Assembly (NCBI RefSeq): GCF_017916325.1
Contig: NC_090160.1
Coordinates: 695,001-759,000 of the forward strand
Origin: Leishmania martiniquensis
Taxonomy: Eukaryota > Euglenozoa > Kinetoplastea > Trypanosomatida > Trypanosomatidae
DNA: 64,000 bases
Reading direction: 5' to 3'
The notes under the pieces are model-generated. The model was given only the letters and a program-made list of their open reading frames with translations, was not told the DNA's origin and did no database searches. Every line of letters starts with the position of its first letter. The first letter of the stretch is position 1. The translations under genes were made by a program, and so were the position numbers. This document shows, piece after piece, positions 29,273-39,087 of the stretch.

Positions 29273-29869
29273 ACCTGACCGTCTTCGCTGCTGCTGGGCG
29301 AGGAGATATCTTTGTCACGGCCCGCGTGCGTGCGTGCGGGTGTGCTTGTATCGGTGCGGACGTCCTTGAGCCGATGAAAGAGAGAGCGTGAGAGAGTGAA
29401 GAGAAGTCGACGACGGATCGAAGCAAGAGGGTGTGGAGGTGAAGCGAGGGCGCTTCCGTGTGGTGTTCCATATGAAAAGCGAGGGCGCCAATACATGAGA
29501 GAGAGGTTCGGACAGTGGCGGAGATGCGCGCGACACACCCGCTTCCCCCCCTCAGCGGGGGCGTCTCACCGCAGCGTGCACCGCACCCCCTCCCCCTCCC
29601 CTCGTCCGCTTCACTTCTTCGGCAGATTCCCAAAGGAGAGGAGAGGCATGCGAAAGCGACGGTGCCACCCGCTGCAGACGTCTCATGCGGCTCGTTTGCC
29701 TGCGCTGGCATGAGCTGTCGGTCTTGGTCCTCACCGGCGGGCACGTGCGCGACTTAGAAAAAAAAGTACAGATGGGTGTGCGCGAGGAGGCACTTACGAC
29801 TCGGATCTTGCGGCAAATTACGACGCGCCCATGGCGACTGCCGGATGCGGTCGACGGAGTACACAGTCC
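29273..29869. other. Intergenic spacer
   Basis: This 0.6-kb spacer is GA- and C-rich, with no supported gene. It includes the LSm8 3' UTR and the leader of the LRR gene. A poly-A stretch lies at about 29758-29765. Confidence 0.6.
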
Positions 29870-30262
29870 TCAAGGCTTTGCGGCAGTAATGGCAGGGGGC
29901 ATATCCCGTCCTCGCCAATCTTTTACGTTGGTTCCAGCCTCCTCGTACACATCAACGGCAGCGATCGAGACGATATCGGCACCACGCAGCATCATTACGC
30001 CGAGGTGCACCTCTTCCAGCGCGGGCAGCGCACCACGCGTGACGCTACCGCTGCTGCCAGCCGCGGAGACGCTTTCATCGACTACAGCGCCGTTGCCCTC
30101 TCCCGTCTCCCCGTCCTCAAAGTCGTACGGCGCGCCGACGCGCTCAACGCACGACGTGAGGACAATGTTCAGCAGCTGATCTGCTGCATGGAGTACGCCG
30201 ACGAGATTGCGACCGTCTGCCGTCACCACGGAGACACGCTTGCGCAGGTACTGAGAAAGCAT
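29870..30262 (-). CDS. LSM8: U6 snRNA-associated Sm-like protein LSm8
   Basis: The ATG at 30260-30262 gives 130 residues, longer than the usual 95-100. The Sm1 motif is clear (LRKRVSVVTADGRNLVGVLHAADQLLNIVLTSCVERV, residues about 6-42), with the DGR and LxxxDxxxNIVL features and the ERV that follows in LSm8. The Sm2 motif (LGVMMLRGADIVSIAAVD, about 87-104) has the RGxxIVxI core. Between them is a Gly/Ser/Glu-rich insertion of about 40 residues in loop 4. LSm8 defines the nuclear LSm2-8 ring that binds the U6 snRNA 3' end, needed for both cis- and trans-splicing in kinetoplastids. LSm1 of the decay ring is the alternative, but kinetoplastids appear to lack it and the sequence fits LSm8. Confidence 0.85.
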   Translation of the reverse strand: MLSQYLRKRVSVVTADGRNLVGVLHAADQLLNIVLTSCVERVGAPYDFEDGETGEGNGAVVDESVSAAGSSGSVTRGALPALEEVHLGVMMLRGADIVSIAAVDVYEEAGTNVKDWRGRDMPPAITAAKP

Positions 30263-32320
30263 GTGCGGAGCAGAATACCAGACGCGCCCGTGCGCAGAGT
30301 GGTGAGGGCTCCTTTCCTGAGCCGTTCGCCTCGATAAGATCTGAGGCAATGGCGTGTGTGTGTGTGTCTCTCAAGGACAGAGGGTCCCAATCTGAGGCAC
30401 AGCGGCAGAGCGCATTCTTTCGGTTGAAACGATGACATGAGAGGGGTACAGGGAAGTTGGAGATGCGCTGTTACGAGTCGCACCCAGACACATATGCGCG
30501 CAGAGGAGGGGGCGGGAGGGCGGTGGCGGTGGTGGTGATGGGGCGTGCGCGTGCGTCCATGGCCACTTCGTCACCTTATCCCTCCCCACTTCACTCCCTC
30601 TACCCACCCCACAGGCGAAAGAGACGCCGCATCCGCCTTTCTTGGACCCGACGAGACTGACTGCTGGCTGAGTTAAGGGCAGAGAGAGAGGCGAATAGCG
30701 TTGGCGACTACTTCCTCGCATGAGTGCAGGGGGTGCAAGGCGATAGGAGAGTGAGAAAGAGAGATGGGCAATGCTGAAGATGAAACTGCGTGCGTGTGCG
30801 TCCGTGCGACACGTCTTTCCCTGCTGCGACTCCGTTGCGTCCTCTCATTCACCATATTCATTGCTTCGGAATCTCCGCGGCGCCAACGCACTGGGAAGAC
30901 ACATCGGCACAGACACGCACACACACAAACGCCCGTCTCTCCTCACCTCAAAGCACCTTGCCGCCCACCCCACCTTCCTCCCTCTTCAGATTGTTCTCTG
31001 CGTCATCCGCCGTCCGTCATGGTAGCTCTCAAGTTCTTGAGCATCCGCAGTTGTCGTGAAGGAGAGCGCGGATGCTCGCACTGACCCAGCATGCACCCAT
31101 CATGCTCATGCGCACCTCTACCCGTCCTCTGTGTTTGTGTATTCCTAACCGTTAAAAGTTGCTCGTTGCATTCCTTGCCTTCTCTCTCTCCCTCTCTCAC
31201 ACACACGCACGCACTGAGAGAGAGAGAGAGGAAAGGCGCCAGTGGCATCCTACTCACTATTGTGACGATGATGGGGGACGGAGACCGGAAAACTTAAGTC
31301 CTCTTCAGCGATGCACATTTACTGTCAGCGAAAGCGAATTCGCTTGCCGCCTTTTAGTAGAAAAAAGAAACACAACGCATACATACACACACACGCACCC
31401 CCACCCACACACATACACGTGTGCATCTCCCGGTTTCCGTTACCACCGATACACTTCACTACGAAAAGGCAAAGGCGCAACGCACCATACAACTGCCCTC
31501 TCCTCCCCCGGTCCCTTTGAACCGTAGCGAGGGTGCGAGGGAGAGAGAGAGGAAGCGAGGCGCGGCTGAGCAGACATGGCGAAAATGAGTCCGAATGTCT
31601 TTGCTTTCTTCACCTCTCTACCTCTCTCTTTCTCTAGGTATAGATGCGCGTGCGTGTGCGCGGCTCCAAGAGTTTTTGGTGCCGCCTGACGACACTCATC
31701 TCCTCTCGCCATTTCTCTGGTGCGGTCTCACCCCGGAAGACACCACCCATACACACACACACACATAGACACACACACGCACATAAACGGCGGCGTGCAG
31801 AACGGAGAGGACCGAAGGAATACGAAGAAAACAAAAACGAAACGAGGAAAGACGGGCACCAAACACTTTGAGTCGGCGTGTGTGCCACTCGCCTGCAGGG
31901 GATGGGGGTGGTGTGGGTCGGGGACGAGTCAAGGGAAGGACAAAAAAGAGAGAGAAAAAGGCAGGATCGTAGCGAGCAGCGCCGCGCATCCACGATGAGT
32001 CTTTCTTTTCGTTCAGACCCTTAATGCCCCGCCCCCGCCCCTTTCCACCGCACACGCACGCCTCCTGCTAAGAAATCCAAACGCGGACCAGAAAAAAAAG
32101 GAATGGAGGAGCAACTCGTGTCCCGTATAGCGTCACCCTCTCTCTCTGCGACGGGCACTCAGGGCCGGACCTTCTCGGAAGAGAGCCCCTCGCCACTGAC
32201 CAACACGGAGACTGAGAGGTGGGAGAGGGGAGGGAGGGAGGCAGAGGGGAATGGCGCGCGCACACACACACGAGGCAGACGCTATTCCTTCCCCCTTTCT
32301 CTTCTCGTCCCCCCAACTTT
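30263..32320. other. Long intergenic spacer
   Basis: This 2.06-kb spacer contains (TG)n near 30354-30366, many CACA-type tracts, (GA)n at about 31216-31230, (CA)n at 31751-31781 and a (CACACA) run at 32262-32271. I found no coding frame with a conserved motif. It should hold the 3' UTR of the PDH E1-beta gene and the LSm8 leader. Confidence 0.6.
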
Positions 32321-33373
32321 TCAGCTGAGCACGCGCTTGGCAGCCGCCATGACGTCTGCCACCTGCGGCTGCGAGGCCATTTCGATATCTTTGCTGTAAG
32401 GCGTCGGGCAGTCGGCGCATGACACACGCTCCATCGGGGCGTCGAGGTAGTCGAACGTGTCGCTCTCCATGACACAGGCGCAGATTTCAGCACCAATGTT
32501 GCACACAGGGAAGGACTCATCCACTGTCACGGCGCGGTGCGTCTTCTTGATTGACTTGAAGATGGTCTCACGGTCGAGCGGGCGCAGGGAGCGAAGGTTG
32601 ATCACCTCCGCCTGCACACCCTCTGCGGCCAGTTTCTCCGCCGCCTTCAAGCACAGGTCCACACCGCGAGAGAAGCCAATGAGGGTGATGTCCTTGCCCT
32701 CACGCTCGATCTTCGCCTTGCCGAACGGGATCACAAAGTTCTTGTCCGCTACCTCGTCCGTGACGGGGAAGGACTCCCCGTACAGCAGCTCGTGCTCGAG
32801 CACCACCACGGCGTTGTCGTCGCGGATGGCTGCCTTGATCATGCCGCGGGCATCCTCGCAGTTGTACGGCGCAATCACCTTTAGGCCGGGCACAGACGCG
32901 TACCACGGACCGAAGCACTGGCTGTGCTGGGCACCTACACCGGCCGACGCACCGTTGGGACCGCGGAAGACTACGGGGCACTTCATCTGACCGCCAGACA
33001 TGTACAGACTTTTGCCCGCAGAGTTGACAATCTGGTCGATAGCTTGCATGGCAAAGTTGAAGGTCATGAACTCGCATACAGGGCGCATGCCACCGAGGGC
33101 AGCACCAACAGCCATGCCAGTGAAGCCGTGCTCGGTGATGGGCATGTCAATAATGCGGTCCTTACCGTACTTGTCCACGAGGCCCTTGGTTACCTTGTAG
33201 GCACCCTGGTACTGACCAACCTCCTCACCAATCACGAACACCTTGTGATCGCGGGCGAGCTCCTCGTCGAGGGCCAACTGGATTGCGTCGCGCACAGTCA
33301 TATTTGTCGTGGCGCAGCGAGCCGCCATCGCGGCGGACGCGGTGAAGGCAGCACGGGAGGCGAATCGGCGCAT
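32321..33373 (-). CDS. PDHB: Pyruvate dehydrogenase E1 component, beta subunit (mitochondrial)
   Basis: The ATG at 33371-33373 gives 350 residues, the normal length. Residues 1-22 are an Arg/Ala/Ser-rich presequence ([20 protein letters not shown]). The rest follows the transketolase-type pyrimidine-binding and C-terminal domains: [38 protein letters not shown] with the thiamine-contacting Glu, the [20 protein letters not shown] block, [19 protein letters not shown], then the C-terminal [21 protein letters not shown] and [12 protein letters not shown] segments. With the alpha subunit it forms E1 of the pyruvate dehydrogenase complex in the mitochondrial matrix, converting pyruvate and lipoyl-E2 to acetyl-E2 and CO2. 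A clear splice acceptor supports this start. Branched-chain E1-beta is the only real alternative, and the SxGxxK-type blocks favour PDH. Confidence 0.97.
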   Translation of the reverse strand: MRRFASRAAFTASAAMAARCATTNMTVRDAIQLALDEELARDHKVFVIGEEVGQYQGAYKVTKGLVDKYGKDRIIDMPITEHGFTGMAVGAALGGMRPVCEFMTFNFAMQAIDQIVNSAGKSLYMSGGQMKCPVVFRGPNGASAGVGAQHSQCFGPWYASVPGLKVIAPYNCEDARGMIKAAIRDDNAVVVLEHELLYGESFPVTDEVADKNFVIPFGKAKIEREGKDITLIGFSRGVDLCLKAAEKLAAEGVQAEVINLRSLRPLDRETIFKSIKKTHRAVTVDESFPVCNIGAEICACVMESDTFDYLDAPMERVSCADCPTPYSKDIEMASQPQVADVMAAAKRVLS

Positions 33374-34371
33374 GTTATTCCTCGCTTGTGCGTGATTTGG
33401 GGGAGGGGAGGGGAGGGGAGGAGAGGAGAGCGCTTGCCGTGGATGCTGAGGAAATGTGAATGATTATCGATTGCTGCGGTGACGGAGGGGGAGTCGTGAT
33501 GGCAAAGGGAAAGCCGTGCGCGTGTGCGGGTATGCCTTTGTGCGAGAGCTTCGGGACGAGGCAGAGAACAATGGCAGAGGGGATACACGCTGAAGGGATG
33601 CATATGCGTACTCGGGAACACACATATACGTGTGTGGGTGGTGGTGTGGTGGTGGTGGGTGGGCGAGGGGTGAGGGGAGAGGCAGGGGGAGCTGCGCGGC
33701 GTGCGCGCGCGCGATGGACCCAGTAAACCAGCACCTCTTTCGTTCCCGTTTCGCAGCAATCGGTTGGTCGCACCTTCGGTGTGTCTTCGCCCCCTTCCCC
33801 CCTCCCCCCTCTCCTCCCTCTCAGCTCCCGCCCACCTTTCATGGCCTTCCCTCGCCTCCTCTTTTTCAGCGTTGAATCTCATTCATAAGCCATCGCCACA
33901 CACACAGACACATATATGCATCTGCGCGCTGACGACCGATCGCCTTTCCGAGGCGCGTGCTCAAGAGAAGCGCGGCACTTCAGCTTTCCCACCTCTTTGC
34001 TGTGTGTGGGTCGGGGGAGGGCATCACCGCCCCCCTCAAAAAAGAAAATGAGGGAGGGAGGGGGCAGTGGATGCATTGATGGATAGGTGTGTGGGAAGCG
34101 AAGCTGTCAGCAACACCGTACATCTCCGCCTGCGGTTTCCTTCCCATTTCTCGGCTCACCAATGCTCCGCGCGAGCCCGTCCGCTGAAGACGGACGCAGC
34201 CGTTGTGATGGTCTCCACCAGCCTCGCAGAGGCCCTCACTCCCTCTCACGCTGCACATCCTCAAACGATTGACACACCGTTCCACAAGTTCTCAAACATG
34301 CCCCCTCCCTGACCCACACAATAGCTCACGCCCCCCTCCCCTCCTTCCTCCGAGCAGCACTGATTTGCGGC
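33374..34371. other. Intergenic spacer
   Basis: Beyond the PDH leader this 1.0-kb spacer has a GTGG-rich block (33634-33660) and C-rich tracts, with no supported gene. It includes the 3' UTR of the upstream PDH-proximal transcript region and the PDH E1-beta leader. Confidence 0.55.
33385..33432 (-). promoter_or_regulatory. Polypyrimidine tract and predicted spliced-leader acceptor for PDH E1-beta
   Basis: On the minus strand a nearly pure C/T tract (complement of about 33399-33429) is followed by the first AG at 33386-33385, 12 nt before the ATG. This is the clearest acceptor in the window. Confidence 0.65.
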
Positions 34372-37300
34372 TCAGTGCCGTGGGCGCTTGAAGCTGGAGC
34401 GATGCCGCCTGCTCTCCTCCTTGCGAGTTCCTTTGCGGTGATTCTCACCACCGCCACCACTGCCGCCCCCGCCGCCACTGTCGTCGCGGTTTCTCTTGCG
34501 GCTCTTCTCGTCGTGCCACTCGTTCTCTCGACGGTCGCCACGTTTTCTCCACGCACCGCCGCTGCGACGCTCCGTGGGCGTAGCGGCTGTGGGTGAGACG
34601 GCCGTGTGCGATGCCGCTGCCGCTCTTGCCGCGGCCTTTGAGCTAGCCGCCGCGGCGGACGAGGAAGGTGGTGACGGCGGATGAAGGGTGAAGAGAGAGT
34701 GAACGTCATCGGCGACGTTTCGGTCGGTGCACGCCGCGCTCTTCTCCACGATCGCCAGCTGCTCCAGGATGATGTCGACGACGGCACCCCTGCGTCGGGC
34801 CGCGACCTTTTCTACCGTGCTGCGCAGCTTCTCCACCGTGCTGCGCACGAGTGAGAGCGGGTCACCGAGGTGCTGCAGCAGCAGCACAAGCTTCCACTCG
34901 TCGAGGGTACCGCTTCGCAGAGCGATCTTCTGTGCAGCCATAATAGCGTCACCGTACATGTGCTGTACCATGCGAAACGCATCTGTCTCTGTGTCGGAGA
35001 AGCACTGATGATATACGCGCGCCGCGCTGGTTTCCGTTAAGAAGCTTTTCTTATATGGTAGTGCGATGTCCTGCAGGATACACCGCAGGCAGCACACGCT
35101 GGAGAGTGTCTCGGTGAGGGTGCACTCGGGTAGTGAGTTCGCGAGCGAGAAGAAGAGGCGCTGGCACATGCGCTGCCGCTCCTGCATACTCATGATAATG
35201 GGCAGATGCGTGTCACTGAGTACGTGCAGCAGATGACTGAGTGTGGCGGCGCTGACGGCGCCGTCCACCGGCGAGACGCGTGCACGCTGCACAAGCGCCT
35301 CGTGCACCTGATTCAAGTATTCGCGCAGCGTGGCCGACTTGAGAACAGCTCTTGTAGCGGTGGCGGTGGCGGTTGCTGTGGCCTCCGTCGTCGCCTCATC
35401 TTTCGACGCCGCGGTTGATGCGGCGGCTGTGGCTGTTTCCTTCAGCGCCTCTTCTCGCTGCTGTTGCAGCAGCAGCAACGCATTGAGGTCATCGCGGACG
35501 ACCTCTCGCAGTTCGTGCACAGCCGTGGCCCCGTTTGACGTGTCTACCTTCTTCATCTGCTCCACCATTGCACGGATGCCGAGGAGCGTCTTCGTTGGTG
35601 CGTGTGACCCCCACTGCGCAGAGAATCCCCGCAGAAGTCGCTTCGCGGCCGCCTGCGCGCGCGCGGTGGAGTCCACCGCGCCGTACGCACAAGCCCAGAA
35701 CCATGAAAGCCAACGGTGACTGCTGCGCGGCAGCTGCTGCACAGCGGGCAGACACGCAACACTGAGAGAAAGTTTAGCTTCAGCGCTCTCTTTGCTGGAA
35801 ACGGCACCTTCTGCCTCAGCATCATCCACGGGACTGCTGCCTTGGTGCGCCGTGACACGATCCCGTAGGGAGAGGAGAAAAGGATGCGCTACAGAGCGGG
35901 GCGATGGCGACGTCGCCGACGTTTCGCGCGGACAGCACAGTTGCTGAATCACCGTCGTTGCTGCCTCCGACGTCGGTGACGGTGAGAAAGCGCTCAGCTG
36001 CAGCGCACACCAGCGGCACATTCCAAAGAAGACAGAGGCCATCACATCAATCGCCAGGCCACGTGCCCAGGGCATCCCCGCCGCCGCCTTGACGCTCTCG
36101 TGAGGCTCTGCACACCGCCCGTGCGCCACCGCTGCCGCCTCCTGCAGAATGGCGAGAAAAGGGACAGCGGACGTGGTGATGGGGGTAGGCGCTGTTGTGA
36201 CAAGTTCGCACAGGTACCTCTGCGCAGCCGAGTGCGCCTGCCACGCCGCCTCCACAACTGGGGTGTCTTCGGCTCGCCAGAAGTACACCCGCGGCAGCTC
36301 CCACGCATAGGCCATAGCACAGCTAGAGGGATACTCGGCCGTCAGCGCGAGGCTCGTGTCCGCGTCCTCGGCGGTGGCATAGTCGAGAGCCATGGCACGC
36401 AGCGGTGGCAAGAAGAAGGCGGCGAGGCCGTGGCGATGCTGATCGACAATGTGATGCCGGAGGTATTCAATTATGTTACACCCGCCCTCTCCGAGGAAGG
36501 CCTCTAGCGCGGCTCGCAAGCACGGTAGCGCCGTGGGCGGCAGCGTGCGGAAGACAGCTGCGAAGAACATGAGGAGCTCGCTTGTGGCCACCTCGTCACC
36601 GGTGTCGCGCATGTGCGCGACGCAGGCCTCATCCAGCGCCGCGCCAAGGAAGCTTGCGAGCGTTGCGGGAAGGGAGCGAGGCGGCGCCCACATCTGCGCC
36701 GCATGAGCGCCGGCGGTCTCCTCGGCATCCGCACTGTTGCCCGCGAGGCCCTGAAAGCACCCAAGCAAGCACTGCATGGCCTGATCCAGGGCCGAGAAGA
36801 CGTGGTAGTGGCGAGGAAAGTGCGACTCCACGAGCTGCGCCGCAGAGAGTGGGTGCTCTGTGAGGGCGTCGATGCGTATGCTGTCGGTGTGGGCGCCTGG
36901 GGTAGCGCCATCCTCTCCTGGGCTACACTTCTCACGCACCACCGCGCCGACACGGACATTCAGCGCTACATCGCTCACTCTGAGAAGGGGGCGAAGCACA
37001 TGCTCCTGTAGCACTGACAGTGGCTGCTGAAGCGAGGAAAAGGCAAGGGGAAGAAGACTATGTGCACGGGTGCCTTGCGCTTGGCGATCCGTTCCAGCCG
37101 CTGTTGCGTCCCAAGGCGCATGCGCACCGGCCGAGGGGCGATTGAGGCACTCCATTGCCCGAGAGAGACACGCCGAAGGAAACGTCCAGTCCCGCGTATG
37201 GCGGTGATGCAGACGCAGCTGCCGACGTGCTCCACTTGTGGTGTGCATGAAGAGAATGTAGCTGCCGTCCTGCGTGGCGTGCGTGACGCGGTGCAGCTCA

Positions 37301-39087
37301 CGAATGCAGCCCTTCCACGCCTCCAACGAAAGCGCTGGCTGCTTCTTGGCAGACGCCTCGGACCCATTTGGCGCAGACGTAAAAAAAATGTCTGCGAGGA
37401 GGGCTGTGTACGGCACTATGAGCAGCGTCGTTTCGGCGTAGAGGCTGAGGACAAGCGTGAAGTTCAAGGCCTGCCTGCGTAGGCCCATCCACGCGTCCTC
37501 TACCTCCGCGAGGTGCTCCGTATCATACCCACTGGCGGGGCCATCTGCTTCACGCTGCGGCTGTGGCTGCTTTTCCCTTCCTCCATCGCCCTCGCCTTCC
37601 AAACGCAGCGCCGCCGCAGTCACACACGCGCGTGCGTCTCGGGCCATGTGCTGGCAGGCGACCCACCACCGACTCATCAGCCCCAGAAGTTGTTTACACA
37701 CCTCGTAGGAGGTGAGGGTCAGCAGAGGGGCCACACTGTAGTCTACCCCTGCTGGTGCCTCTGCCTTTTGTGGACGTGCGCGCGACGCCGGAGGGTGAGG
37801 CAGGGCGGCATAAATCGATGTGCAGTCCTCTCCCCCCACCTCTGTGACATTTTCTTCGCTGTAGAGTTGCGTGTCAACAATAACCTTCAAAACATTGCCA
37901 GCGTAGCGGATGTGCGCCGCCGCCGCAGCTGCATCCGTGCTGGGCGCACCAGCAACCACATGTTCTGCCTGCGCGGTGGCGCCCTGAAGGAGACCCTGAA
38001 GCTGACCAGCGAACTCTGCCTGTACTTCGCGCGTGAAGCAGGGCAAGTACGTCTCCTGCTCCGACGGAGTAAGCTGCAGCCCCGCCCCTTGCACGAAGGC
38101 GCCAATGTAGCTGAGAAGGCAGAGGGCCGGTGAGGGTGTCAGCGCAGCTGGCGGAGATGCCGGTGCAACCCCGTCTTGCTCCGTGACACCATCACGGGCA
38201 CGCTGTTGCTGCTGATGAGCAACGCGCAGGTACAGCGGCAACATACCGGTGAGCCAGTCGCCAGGGTGCGTGCCTGTTGCGGCTAAGGCGCGGCGATGGT
38301 GCCCACGGCGGAGCTTCGCAGGCTCCCCCTCCTCCGTCTGCGGCGATGCCGCCGCCCCTGAGGTCGCGAAAACAAGAACGTGGGTGAGAAGACTGTCCAG
38401 CAGCACTGAGAGAGCTTGGGCTGCCGGCGCCGTGCCTGCCATCTTGGCCGTTGCACCGTCAGGTGCTTCCACACTACCTCCTTCCTCTCCTGCTGCGATG
38501 CTGCGCTCGTCTGCGCCCGTTGCGGTGGCGCCGCGTGCACCGTCCGCGAGTCCTTGCAGGACCGCTTTGAAGAAGGCGAGGTAGATCTGCTGCTGCAGCG
38601 CACGCAGGCGGCGAACCTGTACAGCGTCGACGTGGGCAGTCGACGTCACCTTCGCGCCATCCCTTCCCGCCCCCGCCACCGATGTTAGCGGCGTGTCGTC
38701 GGCGGCCTGATCTGCCTGCTCCGCAGCGCGCTCCTCCCAGGCCCGGGCCATGCACCTCCGGAGTTGAGTGAGAAGTGGGAGGAGGACGCTATCCCACTTC
38801 ATGTCTTTGTAGAGGCTTCTGATACTACTGCTGCTGCTAACGCCACTGTTGTGCCGTGGCGCAGTGGCAGCAGCTCCGTGTTCCACAGGGCTCACTCCCT
38901 GAATCAGGGCCGTTAAGTCACGCTCGTGCGCAACGACATGATTCGCTGTCTGCTTGGCAATAGCAGAGAGACAGCTCGCGGCGGCATCGTCGGCCGTGGC
39001 GTCGAGAGGTTCTGCCTCTTCGACAATGCTGCGATGTGTCCACCAACATGCCGCCGCATCGCCTGAGGCCGCCTGCCCCGCTTCCAT
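34372..39087 (-). CDS. Conserved hypothetical protein, 1571 aa, with basic Arg/Gly/Ser-rich tail
   Basis: The ATG at 39085-39087 (MEAGQAASGDAAACWW) gives 1571 residues; upstream in-frame sequence is UTR-like. I do not recognise the family. The body is mostly helical, leucine-rich and Ala-rich, without transmembrane helices, resembling an alpha-solenoid with low-complexity insertions. Residues about 1440-1500 contain a small repeated helix (VRSTVEKLRSTVEKV). The last about 65 residues are highly basic: Arg/Lys clusters, a polyglycine/serine segment (SGGGGGSGGGGENH) and SRRHRSSFKRPRH at the end, reminiscent of nuclear RNA-binding proteins. This points to a nuclear or RNA-related scaffold, but only by composition. 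A Thr-Ala alternating run (TATATATATR) is present around 1240. Alternatives include a THO- or nuclear-pore-like solenoid; neither can be shown by eye. Confidence 0.8.
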   Translation of the reverse strand: MEAGQAASGDAAACWWTHRSIVEEAEPLDATADDAAASCLSAIAKQTANHVVAHERDLTALIQGVSPVEHGAAATAPRHNSGVSSSSSIRSLYKDMKWDSVLLPLLTQLRRCMARAWEERAAEQADQAADDTPLTSVAGAGRDGAKVTSTAHVDAVQVRRLRALQQQIYLAFFKAVLQGLADGARGATATGADERSIAAGEEGGSVEAPDGATAKMAGTAPAAQALSVLLDSLLTHVLVFATSGAAASPQTEEGEPAKLRRGHHRRALAATGTHPGDWLTGMLPLYLRVAHQQQQRARDGVTEQDGVAPASPPAALTPSPALCLLSYIGAFVQGAGLQLTPSEQETYLPCFTREVQAEFAGQLQGLLQGATAQAEHVVAGAPSTDAAAAAAHIRYAGNVLKVIVDTQLYSEENVTEVGGEDCTSIYAALPHPPASRARPQKAEAPAGVDYSVAPLLTLTSYEVCKQLLGLMSRWWVACQHMARDARACVTAAALRLEGEGDGGREKQPQPQREADGPASGYDTEHLAEVEDAWMGLRRQALNFTLVLSLYAETTLLIVPYTALLADIFFTSAPNGSEASAKKQPALSLEAWKGCIRELHRVTHATQDGSYILFMHTTSGARRQLRLHHRHTRDWTFPSACLSRAMECLNRPSAGAHAPWDATAAGTDRQAQGTRAHSLLPLAFSSLQQPLSVLQEHVLRPLLRVSDVALNVRVGAVVREKCSPGEDGATPGAHTDSIRIDALTEHPLSAAQLVESHFPRHYHVFSALDQAMQCLLGCFQGLAGNSADAEETAGAHAAQMWAPPRSLPATLASFLGAALDEACVAHMRDTGDEVATSELLMFFAAVFRTLPPTALPCLRAALEAFLGEGGCNIIEYLRHHIVDQHRHGLAAFFLPPLRAMALDYATAEDADTSLALTAEYPSSCAMAYAWELPRVYFWRAEDTPVVEAAWQAHSAAQRYLCELVTTAPTPITTSAVPFLAILQEAAAVAHGRCAEPHESVKAAAGMPWARGLAIDVMASVFFGMCRWCALQLSAFSPSPTSEAATTVIQQLCCPRETSATSPSPRSVAHPFLLSLRDRVTAHQGSSPVDDAEAEGAVSSKESAEAKLSLSVACLPAVQQLPRSSHRWLSWFWACAYGAVDSTARAQAAAKRLLRGFSAQWGSHAPTKTLLGIRAMVEQMKKVDTSNGATAVHELREVVRDDLNALLLLQQQREEALKETATAAASTAASKDEATTEATATATATATRAVLKSATLREYLNQVHEALVQRARVSPVDGAVSAATLSHLLHVLSDTHLPIIMSMQERQRMCQRLFFSLANSLPECTLTETLSSVCCLRCILQDIALPYKKSFLTETSAARVYHQCFSDTETDAFRMVQHMYGDAIMAAQKIALRSGTLDEWKLVLLLQHLGDPLSLVRSTVEKLRSTVEKVAARRRGAVVDIILEQLAIVEKSAACTDRNVADDVHSLFTLHPPSPPSSSAAAASSKAAARAAAASHTAVSPTAATPTERRSGGAWRKRGDRRENEWHDEKSRKRNRDDSGGGGGSGGGGENHRKGTRKEESRRHRSSFKRPRH

